In this document: positions 48,762-57,414 of the stretch, piece by piece | Position numbering within the stretch: the stretch's first letter is position 1 | Layout of the letters: each line of letters begins with the position of its first letter | Source: Parashewanella tropica | GTDB taxonomy: Bacteria; Pseudomonadota; Gammaproteobacteria; Enterobacterales; Shewanellaceae | Reading direction: 5' to 3' | NCBI RefSeq assembly: GCF_004358445.1 | Contig: NZ_CP037951.1 | Span: 2,800,001 to 2,864,000 of the forward strand | DNA: 64,000 nucleotides | Notes under the pieces: generated by a model | Seen by the model: only the letters and a program-made list of their open reading frames with translations | Database searches by the model: none | Told to the model about the DNA's origin: nothing | Translations under genes and position numbers: made by a program

Positions 48762-49223
48762 CTACAGTTTTTTTACAAACTCAGCTAACTTAGACTCAAA
48801 TTGGACGTCTTGAATGTCTTTACTGGTATTTTGTTCTGTAAGAGTGGGGGCTATTACAAAGTCACTAAAATGATAATATTGTGGCTTAGACTCTCTTTGA
48901 ATATGAACATTTCGAACTTCAATGTCGTTTAAAAAATAGGTAAGCAATTCACTTCTAAAATATGTTTGATATTCATAGAACTCAGGTAGCATGAGAGTGT
49001 AAACTCTTTCAGCTCCATCAGTGACAACACCTTCAAAAACGAATATAACACCGTCATCTACAGCTTCAGGCGGGAGGGTTTTAAATACACCGACAGGATC
49101 ATTTTCTGGAATAAACTCCCACTTTTCATCGACATAAAAGTGGAAGCGAGCCTCCGAAGCTCTTTCTGAACAAATCATTGCTTTAAACCATAATTTAAAC
49201 TCACCATAAATATAACTCAGCAA
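48762..49223 (-). CDS. Unrecognised protein between recR and htpG
   Basis: 153 residues if the TTG at 49223 starts it, or 138 from the ATG at 49178; neither has a strong ribosome site. The sequence is acidic and mixed, with FYVDEKWEFIPENDPVGVFKTLPPEAVDDG and aromatic strands (YYHFSDFVIAP). No family, signal or membrane segment was recognised. It interrupts the otherwise conserved recR-htpG order, so it may be a local acquisition. Confidence 0.5.
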   Translation of the reverse strand: MLSYIYGEFKLWFKAMICSERASEARFHFYVDEKWEFIPENDPVGVFKTLPPEAVDDGVIFVFEGVVTDGAERVYTLMLPEFYEYQTYFRSELLTYFLNDIEVRNVHIQRESKPQYYHFSDFVIAPTLTEQNTSKDIQDVQFESKLAEFVKKL

Positions 49224-49268
49224 AAACCAAAATTAAGCCAAATTAAGTAAATTTAACTCCTTGATCAC

Positions 49269-49871
49269 TTACAAACTTCTTCGCCCAGTAAATGATAATG
49301 CTAATGTTGTGCTATCTACATATTCCAGCTCACCACCAACAGGAACACCGTGAGCAATTCGGCTGACTTTCACTTCATATCTTGCAGCTATGTCACCAAT
49401 AAAATGTGCTGTTGCATCACCCTCTACCGTTGGATTGGTCGCCAAAATAAGCTCTTTTATATCACCTGAAGCTAAATGCTGCTCGAGTAAATCCAGTCCT
49501 AACTCATCAGGCCCAACACCATCAAGAGGGGATAAATGCCCAAGTAAAACAAAATAACGACCAGAGTAATGTCCACCCGACTCAACCGCTAATACATCAG
49601 CAGGTGTTTCTACCACACAGATGGTTTCTGAATTACCACGTTTGTTACTGGCGCAAATGGTACATTTTTCTTCTTCAGTAAATGTACGGCAAGACTGACA
49701 ATGCCCTACTTCACGCATCGCCTTTGCCAACGTATCGGCTAGATGCGCACCAGAAGAACGTTCGCGCTCAAGTAACTGAAACGCCATGCGCTGTGCCGAC
49801 TTAGGGCCGACACCCGGTAAACAACGTAAAGATTGTATAAGCTCATCAACAAGAGGGCTGAATTTCATCAT
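49269..49871 (-). CDS. recR: Recombination protein RecR
   Basis: 200 residues. An HhH motif ([17 protein letters not shown]), a Cys4 zinc finger ([16 protein letters not shown]) and a Toprim domain ([14 protein letters not shown]) are in the canonical order. With RecO and RecF it loads RecA at gaps. Its start is 83 bases after ybaB. Confidence 0.97.
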   Translation of the reverse strand: MMKFSPLVDELIQSLRCLPGVGPKSAQRMAFQLLERERSSGAHLADTLAKAMREVGHCQSCRTFTEEEKCTICASNKRGNSETICVVETPADVLAVESGGHYSGRYFVLLGHLSPLDGVGPDELGLDLLEQHLASGDIKELILATNPTVEGDATAHFIGDIAARYEVKVSRIAHGVPVGGELEYVDSTTLALSFTGRRSL

Positions 49872-49893
49872 TAAGAGATAGCCTTACATAACA

Positions 49894-49912
49894 AAGCCCA
49901 CAATGTGGGCTT
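49894..49912 (-). terminator. Hairpin between ybaB and recR
   Basis: AAGCCCACA and TGTGGGCTT, 9-bp perfect arms almost abutting, with a short T run afterwards on the minus strand. Possible partial terminator or stability element. Confidence 0.45.
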
Positions 49913-49954
49913 AAAAACATGATAAAAAAGTATAACTGTCGTTGCAGAAAAGCT

Positions 49955-50287
49955 TTAAAACGGCATTTTCATGCCCGGAGGCATCTGCATGCCACCTGTT
50001 ACTTCTGCCATTTTGCTTTTTTGATTTTCTTCAACACGGCGAGCTGCATCGTTACAAGCAGCGGCAATCAAATCTTCTAGCATTTCTTTGTCGTCATCTT
50101 CTAGAAGGCTAGGATCGATTTCAACTTTACGAACGTTGTGGTTACCTGTCATGGTTACTTTTACAAGACCTGCACCAGATTCACCCGTAATTTCCATACG
50201 TGCGATTTCTTCCTGCATTTTTGCCATTTTGTCTTGCATCATTTGGGCTTGCTTCATTAAGTTGCCCATTCCACCTTTTCCAAACAT
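49955..50287 (-). CDS. ybaB: YbaB/EbfC nucleoid-associated protein
   Basis: 110 residues, the E. coli size. [29 protein letters not shown] is the diagnostic start, and the C-terminus is Met/Pro-rich ([12 protein letters not shown]). A small DNA-binding dimer. The ATG at 50287 matches the family; an earlier start would add 13 residues. It lies between the DnaX-tau coding part and recR. Confidence 0.95.
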   Translation of the reverse strand: MFGKGGMGNLMKQAQMMQDKMAKMQEEIARMEITGESGAGLVKVTMTGNHNVRKVEIDPSLLEDDDKEMLEDLIAAACNDAARRVEENQKSKMAEVTGGMQMPPGMKMPF

Positions 50288-50332
50288 ACAATTCTTCTCT
50301 AAGGTCTGTTGATATATTGGCGCCAATGTTAC

Positions 50333-50908
50333 TTAATTTTTGGCACTATTAAAATCTAATTTGGCTATGCTCTCAGCTTTCGCCAGCATTTTTTCTCGTG
50401 GAAAGCCTAAGCTATCAATGTTTAAACTTGCTCCCATGTTCTGTTTTAACCAAGAAACATGTTCGTCTTGGTTGAGCAACTGTTCAGTTTCCTGCAGCAA
50501 TGACTGATGAAAACGTTTACGAATTTCCAGTGGTGTCTCTCTTTTATCATCAACCCCAACTTCAACATTCAAAGTAACAGCTTGGTCTAAATACTTTTCC
50601 AACTCTGTCTTCAGTTGTTCTATGGCTACTGGAGCCGCAAGGTGCTTTTGATCAGGTTTGAGTAATAGTTGCAGGTTTTCTGAAAAGTCGAGACACACAG
50701 AATTTACCGCTAACTGCCTAATTCGCCCACCGAGCTCTAGTACTGACATTAATTTATACCAGTATAAGTCTGTAGCATCACCAGTCACTTCTGTCACTTG
50801 GTATTGAGGCTGTTCAACAACTTCAGGCTCTTTAGGGGCAATCGATTCCGGTTCTACAGTTTCAACGTTTGCCTGCTCTACAACAGGCTCTTCCCAAGGG
50901 GAGTATCT
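50333..50908 (-). CDS. dnaX: DnaX tau-specific C-terminal region, in the -1 frame
   Basis: About 190 codons open in the -1 frame relative to the dnaX body, from just after a TGA (50909-50911) to the stop at 50333. The C-terminal portion (SLYWYKLMSVLELGGRIRQLAVNS-like start through LKQNMGASLNIDSLGF) is the alpha-binding domain V of tau. An independent start is unlikely. It needs a frameshift at about 50898-50901, where minus-strand CCCC appears; one extra C would restore a continuous ...DTPPWEEPVVEQ... reading. Either a sequencing or assembly indel, a real mutation, or a second programmed shift. Confidence 0.6.
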   Translation of the reverse strand, partial: RYSPWEEPVVEQANVETVEPESIAPKEPEVVEQPQYQVTEVTGDATDLYWYKLMSVLELGGRIRQLAVNSVCLDFSENLQLLLKPDQKHLAAPVAIEQLKTELEKYLDQAVTLNVEVGVDDKRETPLEIRKRFHQSLLQETEQLLNQDEHVSWLKQNMGASLNIDSLGFPREKMLAKAESIAKLDFNSAKN

Positions 50909-52617
50909 TCAGGTATTGCCTTAGCTACTGGCTCAGGTATTACTTCACTCGGTGTTTCTTGCGTTTTGGCTACAGGTTTCCTCTCCACAGACAAACTGCG
51001 TTTGCTTCGAGGTTCAGCCTTTTTTGCTGAAGCGTCCTCTTCTTCTTGTTCCGACTTTAGATCAAACAATAAAGCGTCTCGTGATGACAATATTTGATCT
51101 AGCGGATCATCACAGGATGACTCTACCGAACTTTGTTCTTGAGACTGTTCTGGTACGAGTACCGTATTAGCTTGATTAGAGTCAACTATAGTTGGCTCGA
51201 TAATACCTTGAGGCTGCTCATTAACTGGAACAAAACCATCATCTTGCATTGTCTCCATTGATTGCATAGCCGCATTTACAGCTTCAAGTTCAATCGGAGG
51301 TACATCAGCCATTTGAGACTGATAACCTTGGCTTTCTGCTTGGCTAATCAATAAAGCTTGCTCGGCTTCTAACTCGTGAGCTTCAACTTTAACCTTAGTT
51401 TGTTGCTGTTGGGCAACAACTGTTGATTCAGTTTGCGTTGGAACCGCTGGAGTTTTGGAAACTTCAACTTTTACAGGCTCTGGAATAGAAACCTGTGAAT
51501 CATCAGCTTGCTTAGCTTCCCATTTCGTCACTGGCGCCTGCGGTACAAAGGCAATTGCTCTGAGTAGCGCCATCTCTAAACCCGATTTAGGGTCTGGAGC
51601 ATAAGGTAATTCTTTTCGACCAGAAAGTAAGATCTGATAATAAAGCTGTACTTGCTCTGGCGACAATTGCTCAGCAAAGGCTTTAATTTGCTCCGCGTAC
51701 AGTGAAAGCTGAGAGGCAGCTGGCGCAAATTGAGTAAGCGTTATTTGATGTAACAGTTCCAACAGACTTCTAAGCACTTCTTCTGGCTCTGCACCAAAGC
51801 TGATGACCTTAGCTGTGGCTGTCATTAATTCGGTGACATCAGCTTTGCATAAAGCTTGAAGCAAACCAATGACATGACGTTCGTCTATGCTGCCTAGCAT
51901 AGTTTGAACTTGTGTTAACATCACTTCGCCACCGCCAAATGCTATGGCTTGGTCGGTTAAGCTAAGAGCATCACGCATACTGCCATTTGCGGCTTTAGCT
52001 AGTAGTGTTAACGCTTCTTGCTCATGTTTGAGTTGCTCTTGCTCAAGCACATATTTCAGCTGATTACTGATGTCATCCTGAGTCAAACTCTTCAAATTGA
52101 ACTGCAAGCAACGAGACAGAACAGTGATGGGTAACTTTTGAGGGTCTGTGGTCGCTAATAAGAACTTCACGTGCTCTGGTGGTTCTTCTAGCGTTTTTAG
52201 TAGCGCATTAAAACTGCTACGAGAAAGCATGTGAACTTCATCGATAAGATAAACTTTATAACGACCTCGGGTTGGTCGATACTGCACATTATCTAAGATC
52301 TCACGGGTATCATCGACTTTGGTTCTTGAAGCGGCATCCACTTCAATCAAGTCAACGAAACGTCCTTGAGCGATTTCAACACAGCTGTCGCACTGTCCAC
52401 ACGGAGTTGCCGTTACGCCTGTTTCACAGTTCAAACCTTTAGCAAACAGGCGAGCCAGACTGGTTTTACCCACTCCGCGAGTTCCTGTAAATAAATAGGC
52501 ATGGTGAAGACGTTGCTGGGTGAGCGCATTGACTAATGCGTTAAGTACATGAGCTTGACCCACGACTTGCTCAAATGTGGCAGGGCGCCATTTTCTGGCT
52601 AACACCTGATATGACAT
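50878..52617 (-). CDS. dnaX: DNA polymerase III subunit gamma/tau
   Basis: 579 residues in frame 0. AAA+ clamp-loader motifs are intact: Walker A GTRGVGKTSLAR, zinc ligands CGQCDSC, DEVHMLS (Walker B) and the SRC arginine finger in LSRCLQF. The frame ends early with the tau domain V lying in the -1 frame. A classic A-AAA-AAG slippery site at 51019-51025 followed by GGC TGA would give the short gamma protein. Gene order apt-dnaX-ybaB-recR is conserved. Confidence 0.93.
   Translation of the reverse strand: MSYQVLARKWRPATFEQVVGQAHVLNALVNALTQQRLHHAYLFTGTRGVGKTSLARLFAKGLNCETGVTATPCGQCDSCVEIAQGRFVDLIEVDAASRTKVDDTREILDNVQYRPTRGRYKVYLIDEVHMLSRSSFNALLKTLEEPPEHVKFLLATTDPQKLPITVLSRCLQFNLKSLTQDDISNQLKYVLEQEQLKHEQEALTLLAKAANGSMRDALSLTDQAIAFGGGEVMLTQVQTMLGSIDERHVIGLLQALCKADVTELMTATAKVISFGAEPEEVLRSLLELLHQITLTQFAPAASQLSLYAEQIKAFAEQLSPEQVQLYYQILLSGRKELPYAPDPKSGLEMALLRAIAFVPQAPVTKWEAKQADDSQVSIPEPVKVEVSKTPAVPTQTESTVVAQQQQTKVKVEAHELEAEQALLISQAESQGYQSQMADVPPIELEAVNAAMQSMETMQDDGFVPVNEQPQGIIEPTIVDSNQANTVLVPEQSQEQSSVESSCDDPLDQILSSRDALLFDLKSEQEEEDASAKKAEPRSKRSLSVERKPVAKTQETPSEVIPEPVAKAIPEDTPLGKSLL
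51014..51025 (-). promoter_or_regulatory. dnaX: dnaX -1 programmed frameshift site (gamma)
   Basis: On the minus strand GCA AAA AAG GCT GAA contains the E. coli-type heptamer A-AAA-AAG; slipping back one base reads GGC then TGA. An AGAGGA internal SD-like site lies 9 bases upstream, as in E. coli dnaX, and CAAAC-gca-GTTTG inside CCTC/GAGG gives a downstream stem. The expected product is gamma, about 535 residues. Confidence 0.9.
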
Positions 52618-52653
52618 GTATCTCCCTACTTGCCCTTTTGATTAAGGCAAATC

Positions 52654-52706
52654 CTCTGGTTTACTATTATGGGCAAGATAACATGCTATTAATGCGTAAA
52701 CCAGAG
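52654..52706. repeat. Inverted repeat in the dnaX leader
   Basis: CTCTGGTTTAC (52654-52664) and GTAAACCAGAG (52696-52706), perfect 11-bp arms 31 bases apart, between apt and dnaX. No T tract, so a leader structure or operator rather than a terminator. Confidence 0.6.
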
Positions 52707-52799
52707 TCGTAACTCGTAATCAACGAGGATGCTCATTTTTAACACCCTCGACGATCACAGCCTTCAATCCTTTGAAGTATTTTAAATCTATTGGACGAA

Positions 52800-53345
52800 T
52801 TACTCGCCGTCGAAATCACACAATTTGTAGATTTCTAAATCAAGCGCTTCTAAACGCTGCTCACCACCAAGATCTGGCAATGAAATAACAAACGCAGCGT
52901 GCTTGGCTTCACCACCTAGCTCACGGATCAACTTAACGGTCGCTTCAATCGTACCACCAGTGGCTAGTAGATCATCAATCACTAATACTTTATCACCTTC
53001 AACGATAGCATCAGTGTGAATTTCTAGCGTATCTGTACCGTATTCTAGTTCATAATCTTGAGAGATGGTGGCGCGAGGAAGTTTACCTGGCTTACGAACG
53101 GGTACAAAACCAATACCTAGCTCAAGTGCTAAAGGAGCACCAAACAAGAAGCCACGAGCTTCTGTACCTACAACCTTGGTAAAGCCCATTGACTTGTATT
53201 TTTCTACCAGTAAGGCGATGGTAGCCTGATACGCTTTAGCGTCTTCAAGAAGACTAGTTACATCACGGAACATGATGCCCACTTTTGGATAATCAGGAAT
53301 GGTTTTAATGCTTTGCTTTATATAGGCTAAGGTTTCAGTAGTCAT
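52800..53345 (-). CDS. apt: Adenine phosphoribosyltransferase
   Basis: 181 residues. The PRPP-binding motif [20 protein letters not shown] and [17 protein letters not shown] are diagnostic. Salvages adenine to AMP in the cytosol. Upstream neighbour of dnaX, as in other gammaproteobacteria. Confidence 0.97.
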   Translation of the reverse strand: MTTETLAYIKQSIKTIPDYPKVGIMFRDVTSLLEDAKAYQATIALLVEKYKSMGFTKVVGTEARGFLFGAPLALELGIGFVPVRKPGKLPRATISQDYELEYGTDTLEIHTDAIVEGDKVLVIDDLLATGGTIEATVKLIRELGGEAKHAAFVISLPDLGGEQRLEALDLEIYKLCDFDGE

Positions 53346-53392
53346 AGCAACTTCACTTAAATTCTCTTTTGGTTGTTTCCATGAAACAAAAT

Positions 53393-53457
53393 AAAAAAGC
53401 CCTATGCAATCATCTTATTATTTTTGCTTTTCGCAGAATAAGATTTTGAACAGGGCC
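53393..53457 (-). terminator. Terminator after ybaN
   Basis: On the minus strand GCCCTGTTCAAAATCTTATT pairs imperfectly with AATAAGATGATTGCATAGGGC, followed by a six-T run. It would stop transcription of the glsA-ybaN unit before apt. Confidence 0.75.
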
Positions 53458-53556
53458 TCAATTGCCGACAAATGTTAGTGTGGATCGATGTGTATTGCAA
53501 CTCACCTCACTCAATATTAATCGGAATAGGTCACAAAATGAGTGATTATCGGTTAT

Positions 53557-53925
53557 TTAACGCTCGGGCAGTGTCGGCAAACGCCACAGATAAGTCAGTA
53601 AGCACGTTGCCATAATCAATAACAAGCCTTTAACCCAAAGCAACGGAACGATAATAATGCTCACCATAAAGCTAAGAGCTGATAACACCAGTGCGCGCTT
53701 CTTAATGCTTTTCCTTAGCCCCTTGTGTTGCTGCCAGTCGGCTATCGCCTCTCTGAACCAAGGATGATTCAATAACCAATTATGCAGTCTTTGGCTTGAA
53801 CGAGCAAAACAATACAAGGCGAATAAAATAAACGGCACAGTCGGCAGTAAGGGCAGAAAAATCCCTAAAACACCTAAAGCCACAGAGAGCAAACCTACGG
53901 CTGCAAATAATCCTCGTTTTAGCAC
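53557..53925 (-). CDS. ybaN: DUF454 inner-membrane protein YbaN
   Basis: 122 residues from a GTG at 53925 with AAAGGA 6 bases upstream; this gives a start aligned with E. coli YbaN (GLLSVALGVLGIFLPLLPTVPFILFALYCFARSS). A TTG further upstream would overlap glsA. Two to three hydrophobic helices. Function unknown; it follows glsA by 16 bases. Confidence 0.9.
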   Translation of the reverse strand: MLKRGLFAAVGLLSVALGVLGIFLPLLPTVPFILFALYCFARSSQRLHNWLLNHPWFREAIADWQQHKGLRKSIKKRALVLSALSFMVSIIIVPLLWVKGLLLIMATCLLTYLWRLPTLPER

Positions 53926-53941
53926 CTTGTTTCCTTTTACT

Positions 53942-54850
53942 TTAATAAATGGACCAGCCAATATGCTTGGTCATAGATTCAAGAGCAGCACCACCTGCTA
54001 AAGAGTTACCCGCATCATTCAATGCTGGCGACCAGACACAAATCGAAAACTTACCCGGAACAATAGCAATAATGCCACCACCTACGCCACTTTTACCAGG
54101 CAGGCCTACTTTGTAAGCAAAGCTGCCCGCTTCATCATACATACCGCTAGTAGCCAAAAGCGAGTTTACTTGCCGAGTTTGGTTTTCAGTAAGCACCTGC
54201 TTTTTCAGAATATTACTGTACCCTCTATTGGCTAAAAAGTTTACCGCTTTCGCTAAATCGACACAGGACATGGTAATGGCACAATTACAAAAATAGCTGT
54301 AAAGCACATTTTCAACGTCGTTATTGAAATTACCGTATGATTTCATCAGATACGCCATCGCCGCATTTCGGGCTCGATATTCAAACTCAGAATCGGCAAC
54401 TACTTTATCAATTTGAATACTTGGATTACCCGATAGCTTTTTTACAAACTCTCTTACCGCAATTCTTGGTGATGCAAAGTGGGTTTGGTTTACATCAGAA
54501 ACCACCAGCGCACCCGCATTGATAAACGGATTTTTGGGAATACCATGTTCATACTCAAGCTGAACCAATGAATTAAATGGCAAACCTGAAGGCTCACGTC
54601 CTATCCGTGTCCATAATTCTTCTCCTTTCAACTCAAGAGCAAGAATTAAGTTAAACACTTTGGAAATACTTTGAATCGAAAATGGTTTATGAGCATCACC
54701 TAAGGTATCTATTGTGCCATCATTGCTGCAAATGGCGATTCCAAACTGGTTGGGATCAACATTAGCCAAAGCAGGAATATAGTCTGCAACCTTGCCTTTG
54801 CCAATTAAGGGAGTGACATCGTGATATATTTTTTCGAGTAAAGAATCCAT
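53942..54850 (-). CDS. glsA: Glutaminase (GlsA type)
   Basis: 302 residues. The serine beta-lactamase-like catalytic motif is in [14 protein letters not shown] (SxxK), followed by [13 protein letters not shown] and [17 protein letters not shown]. Converts glutamine to glutamate and ammonia. The ATG at 54850 gives the family N-terminus; no strong ribosome site. Confidence 0.94.
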   Translation of the reverse strand: MDSLLEKIYHDVTPLIGKGKVADYIPALANVDPNQFGIAICSNDGTIDTLGDAHKPFSIQSISKVFNLILALELKGEELWTRIGREPSGLPFNSLVQLEYEHGIPKNPFINAGALVVSDVNQTHFASPRIAVREFVKKLSGNPSIQIDKVVADSEFEYRARNAAMAYLMKSYGNFNNDVENVLYSYFCNCAITMSCVDLAKAVNFLANRGYSNILKKQVLTENQTRQVNSLLATSGMYDEAGSFAYKVGLPGKSGVGGGIIAIVPGKFSICVWSPALNDAGNSLAGGAALESMTKHIGWSIY

Positions 54851-54944
54851 GTAACGTCTAACCACTGTACATCATAGACAAAGGGGGAATTATAGCGGGA
54901 GCGCGGGGTTACTGCCTACTCTCATATTTTTTCGGGGGGCTAAA

Positions 54945-54977
54945 TCACAAAAAAGCTCACGACATGCGTGAGCTTTT
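54945..54977 (-). terminator. Terminator after the 41-aa membrane peptide
   Basis: On the minus strand AAAAGCTCACG-catgt-CGTGAGCTTTT, an 11-bp stem with a six-T tract, 22 bases after the small gene. Confidence 0.9.
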
Positions 54978-54998
54978 AGGTCTAGCCTTTCATTGCAC

Positions 54999-55124
54999 TT
55001 ACAAAATGCCTGACATCTTTAACCAAGTTAATGACGCTGGCAGTGTTGGTAATAACAACACACATAAGAAACCAATGAAGTGAAGAATATTAAATGGATC
55101 TTTAAACGGCTCGTTACTGCTCAT
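54999..55124 (-). CDS. Small membrane peptide of 41 residues
   Basis: A 41-codon frame from ATG 55124 with GGGAAG 4 bases upstream and a strong terminator downstream. It starts MSSNEPFKDPFNIL and continues with one hydrophobic segment (FIGFLCVLLLPTLPASLTWL, about residues 17-36). One inner-membrane helix. Start site, ribosome site and terminator together support a true small gene. No family recognised. Confidence 0.65.
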   Translation of the reverse strand: MSSNEPFKDPFNILHFIGFLCVLLLPTLPASLTWLKMSGIL

Positions 55125-55248
55125 AATGCTTCCCAGAATGCTTATTTTTATGATCTAGATCAATTTTTGCCGCATTCTACCTGTTAATCCTCCCCCCAAA
55201 AACCCACAGAAAGTAGGGTTTTATTTTTATCCATCAGAAGAAGGAAAG

Positions 55249-55992
55249 TTATCGAGTCATAACAATATCTTTTTCAGCCATTTGCCCTAATAACTGTAAA
55301 CAACCTTGCTCAATACTTTCTGGTGACATTTGTGGGTAAATTTCCGAAAGCCAATTCACAAGCTCTGTGAAGTTGGTGGTTTCAGCTTGCTGAATATAGG
55401 AAAGCACCTGTGCAGTTAACGGTGTTAACGTAAGAAACTTTACTTGTTCTTCCAAGTCTCGATAAACACAGAAAAACGAAGGTACTTCTAACGGTTCTGT
55501 AGGCTGATAATCTTCGTCGATATGCTGAACATCATAGGAATATTGAGCGATTCGAGCAAAATCGGACAAACACAGTGGCAATTGTTGAATACTTTCAGAT
55601 GCTAAGTGTTGAAGACTTCTTTGTGACTGAGCAATCGATACGACTAATTCAAGCCACTCATAATGAGCCAGCTCTAACATAAAAACGGGATCTCTGTCTT
55701 TCATCTGATATTCGGTTTGCAGAAAGACTAAAAACTCTTCGGCGATTTCAGCAAATATAGGAGTATGACAATCGTGATTGATAAAGAAATCTCGTACGAT
55801 TTCATTCCAATCGTCTTCACTATATAAGGTTCGAAGAACTGGAAACCCATTGCTCACAAAACCGTGAACATTATTAAAAAATAAATCGCTATACACCTTC
55901 ATCCGTTTTTCCGTCATACCTTCTGGTAACGGACGTGAAGGATCACGAATAAATGCCATAAATTCATTTTGCACATCGATAAACTGCATCAT
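55249..55992 (-). CDS. bufC: Bufferin-type RiPP partner protein, DUF2063-like
   Basis: 247 residues. The N-terminal DUF2063 domain begins QNEFMAFIRDPSRPLPEGMTEKRMKVYSDLFFNNVHGFVSNGFPVLRTL and is the usual companion of DUF692 enzymes, thought to bind the precursor. It overlaps bufB by 4 bases (ATGATGCAG), so translation is coupled. The rest carries winged-helix-like features. Confidence 0.9.
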   Translation of the reverse strand: MMQFIDVQNEFMAFIRDPSRPLPEGMTEKRMKVYSDLFFNNVHGFVSNGFPVLRTLYSEDDWNEIVRDFFINHDCHTPIFAEIAEEFLVFLQTEYQMKDRDPVFMLELAHYEWLELVVSIAQSQRSLQHLASESIQQLPLCLSDFARIAQYSYDVQHIDEDYQPTEPLEVPSFFCVYRDLEEQVKFLTLTPLTAQVLSYIQQAETTNFTELVNWLSEIYPQMSPESIEQGCLQLLGQMAEKDIVMTR

Positions 55993-56828
55993 GCACTCCT
56001 TCTTTGCTCTGTCGTTGCTTGCTGAATGGCATGAATTTGATCTATTTCTTTAAGCAAGGTTTCGGTTGAAGGAATATTAAAGTCACGTTCTAGCAGTGTT
56101 GGGTGGACGCCATGAATGGCATAACACTCTTGCAGTAACTTCCACACAGGTTGAATAATATCAGCACCATGGGTATCAACAATAAGGTCGACATCTTCGA
56201 CATAATGACCCGCCACATGCAAATATGCGATGCGCTCTGTTGGCATGTTTCTTAAAAAGGTTTTCGCGTCATAACCATGATTAATGGAGTTTACATAGAT
56301 ATTATTCACATCCAGTAGCAGTTTACAGTCGGCTTCATTGAGTACTGCGTTGACGAATTCCAGCTCAGTCATTTCAGAGCCAGGTGCAGCGTAGTAAGAA
56401 ACATTTTCTAAAATAAAAGGACGCTCTGTAATGTCTTCAACTTGCTTAATACGAGCAGCCACGTGACGAACGGCTTCTTCTGTAAATGGGATAGGCATCA
56501 AGTCATACATATGTCCTGTGCCAGAACAATAGCTTAAGTGTTCAGAGTAAATATCGATATTATGGAGATCTAAGAAGCTTTTTACATTTTGAACAAACTG
56601 AGTGTCTAACGGCTCAGGGCTGCCAATTGAAAGCGATAAACCGTGACAATAAAAAGTGTGTTTTTCCGTGAGTTCACGGAACTGACGACCGAACTTCCCT
56701 CCCATTGTCATCCAATTTTCAGGTGCAACTTCAAAAAAGTTTATTTGCTCTGGGGTAGCCTCACAAAATTCGTCAAGCATTTCTCGACGAAGACCTAATC
56801 CCACTAAATTATGACTTTGTATAGACAT
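55989..56828 (-). CDS. bufB: MNIO (DUF692) multinuclear iron oxidase, BufB
   Basis: 279 residues, TIM-barrel MNIO family. Expected iron ligands are visible: His62 (CHGLSLSIG), His97 (SEHLSY), Glu141 (ENVSYY), Asp173 (LLDVNNIYVN), His204/His208 (HVAGH), Asp218/His220 (DTHG). Family members modify cysteines in RiPP precursors, for example to thiooxazoles. The ATG at 56828 has AAGGA 7 bases upstream. It follows the precursor gene after a terminator. Confidence 0.94.
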   Translation of the reverse strand: MSIQSHNLVGLGLRREMLDEFCEATPEQINFFEVAPENWMTMGGKFGRQFRELTEKHTFYCHGLSLSIGSPEPLDTQFVQNVKSFLDLHNIDIYSEHLSYCSGTGHMYDLMPIPFTEEAVRHVAARIKQVEDITERPFILENVSYYAAPGSEMTELEFVNAVLNEADCKLLLDVNNIYVNSINHGYDAKTFLRNMPTERIAYLHVAGHYVEDVDLIVDTHGADIIQPVWKLLQECYAIHGVHPTLLERDFNIPSTETLLKEIDQIHAIQQATTEQRRSA

Positions 56829-56884
56829 CATCTCTTCCTTAGCACTATTTTGAATGCTCTTCATTCAGAATAATACTTTTTGAG

Positions 56885-56912
56885 AAAAATAAGGCCAGCA
56901 AATGCCGGCCTT
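56885..56912 (-). terminator. Terminator between bufA and bufB
   Basis: On the minus strand AAGGCCGGCA-TT-TGCTGGCCTT (one G-U pair) then ATTTTT. It should make the precursor mRNA more abundant than the enzyme mRNA. Confidence 0.85.
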
Positions 56913-56949
56913 GGGTAAACATTAGGGCGTGCCCTAGGATAGGTACAAG

Positions 56950-57414
56950 TTATTTAGTACCGCATTTACCTTCACCACATTTACCTTCGTGGGCTTTTTT
57001 GTCAGCTTTAGAACCGCACTTACCTTCGCCGCATTTACCTTCACCACATTTGCCTTCGTGGGCTTTCTTTTCAGCTTTGCCGCCGCACTTACCTTCACCA
57101 CACTTGCCTTCGTGTGCTTTCTTATCAGCTTTAGTGCCGCATTTACCTTCGCCACATTTGCCTTCGTGCTGTTTCTTAGCATCAGAACCACCACACTTGC
57201 CTTCGCCGCACTTACCTTCGTGGGTTTTCTTTTCAGCTTTGCTGCCACATTTGCCAGTACCACACTTACCTTCATCAGCAGCTACAATTTGGTAACCTTG
57301 TTGAAGTTCTTCAAAGCCAAAAGTTCCAGCTTGACCAGCTTGAGCTGCAAAAGCAGAACCCATTACAACAGTACCTAGTGCAGCTGCAACTGCAGTCTTT
57401 TTAACAGAACTCAT
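56950..57414 (-). CDS. bufA: Bufferin precursor with 13 KCG motifs
   Basis: 154 residues. A signal peptide (MSSVKKTAVAAALGTVVMGSAFA) is followed by a short linker and, from residue 49, low-complexity repeats: twelve EGKCG and one TGKCG motifs arranged in paired HEGKCGEGKCG units separated by (S/G/T)KA(E/D)KK linkers. All 13 cysteines lie in these motifs. The known Caulobacter bufferins bind copper through EGKCG cysteines modified by the MNIO enzyme; the same chemistry is inferred. GAGGG lies 7 bases before ATG 57414. Confidence 0.92.
   Translation of the reverse strand: MSSVKKTAVAAALGTVVMGSAFAAQAGQAGTFGFEELQQGYQIVAADEGKCGTGKCGSKAEKKTHEGKCGEGKCGGSDAKKQHEGKCGEGKCGTKADKKAHEGKCGEGKCGGKAEKKAHEGKCGEGKCGEGKCGSKADKKAHEGKCGEGKCGTK

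Noticed and set aside
50333-50797. Independent small gene downstream of dnaX
   Set aside because: The protein is clearly tau domain V and the start is only an internal GTG; treated as the out-of-frame end of dnaX.
52618-52799. 4.5S RNA (ffs) between apt and dnaX
   Set aside because: Looked for the GGTCAGG...GGAAGCAGCC tetraloop core on both strands in this gap and did not find it.
56950-57280. Repetitive DNA resembling a CRISPR array
   Set aside because: The repeats are in-frame coding repeats of about 54 bases with no unique spacers.
56934-57378. Long frames on both strands across the bufA repeats
   Set aside because: They are translations of the same 54-base repeat in other frames (Lys/Ala- or Pro/His/Ser-rich). 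The signal peptide, ribosome site and MNIO neighbours support only the bufA frame.
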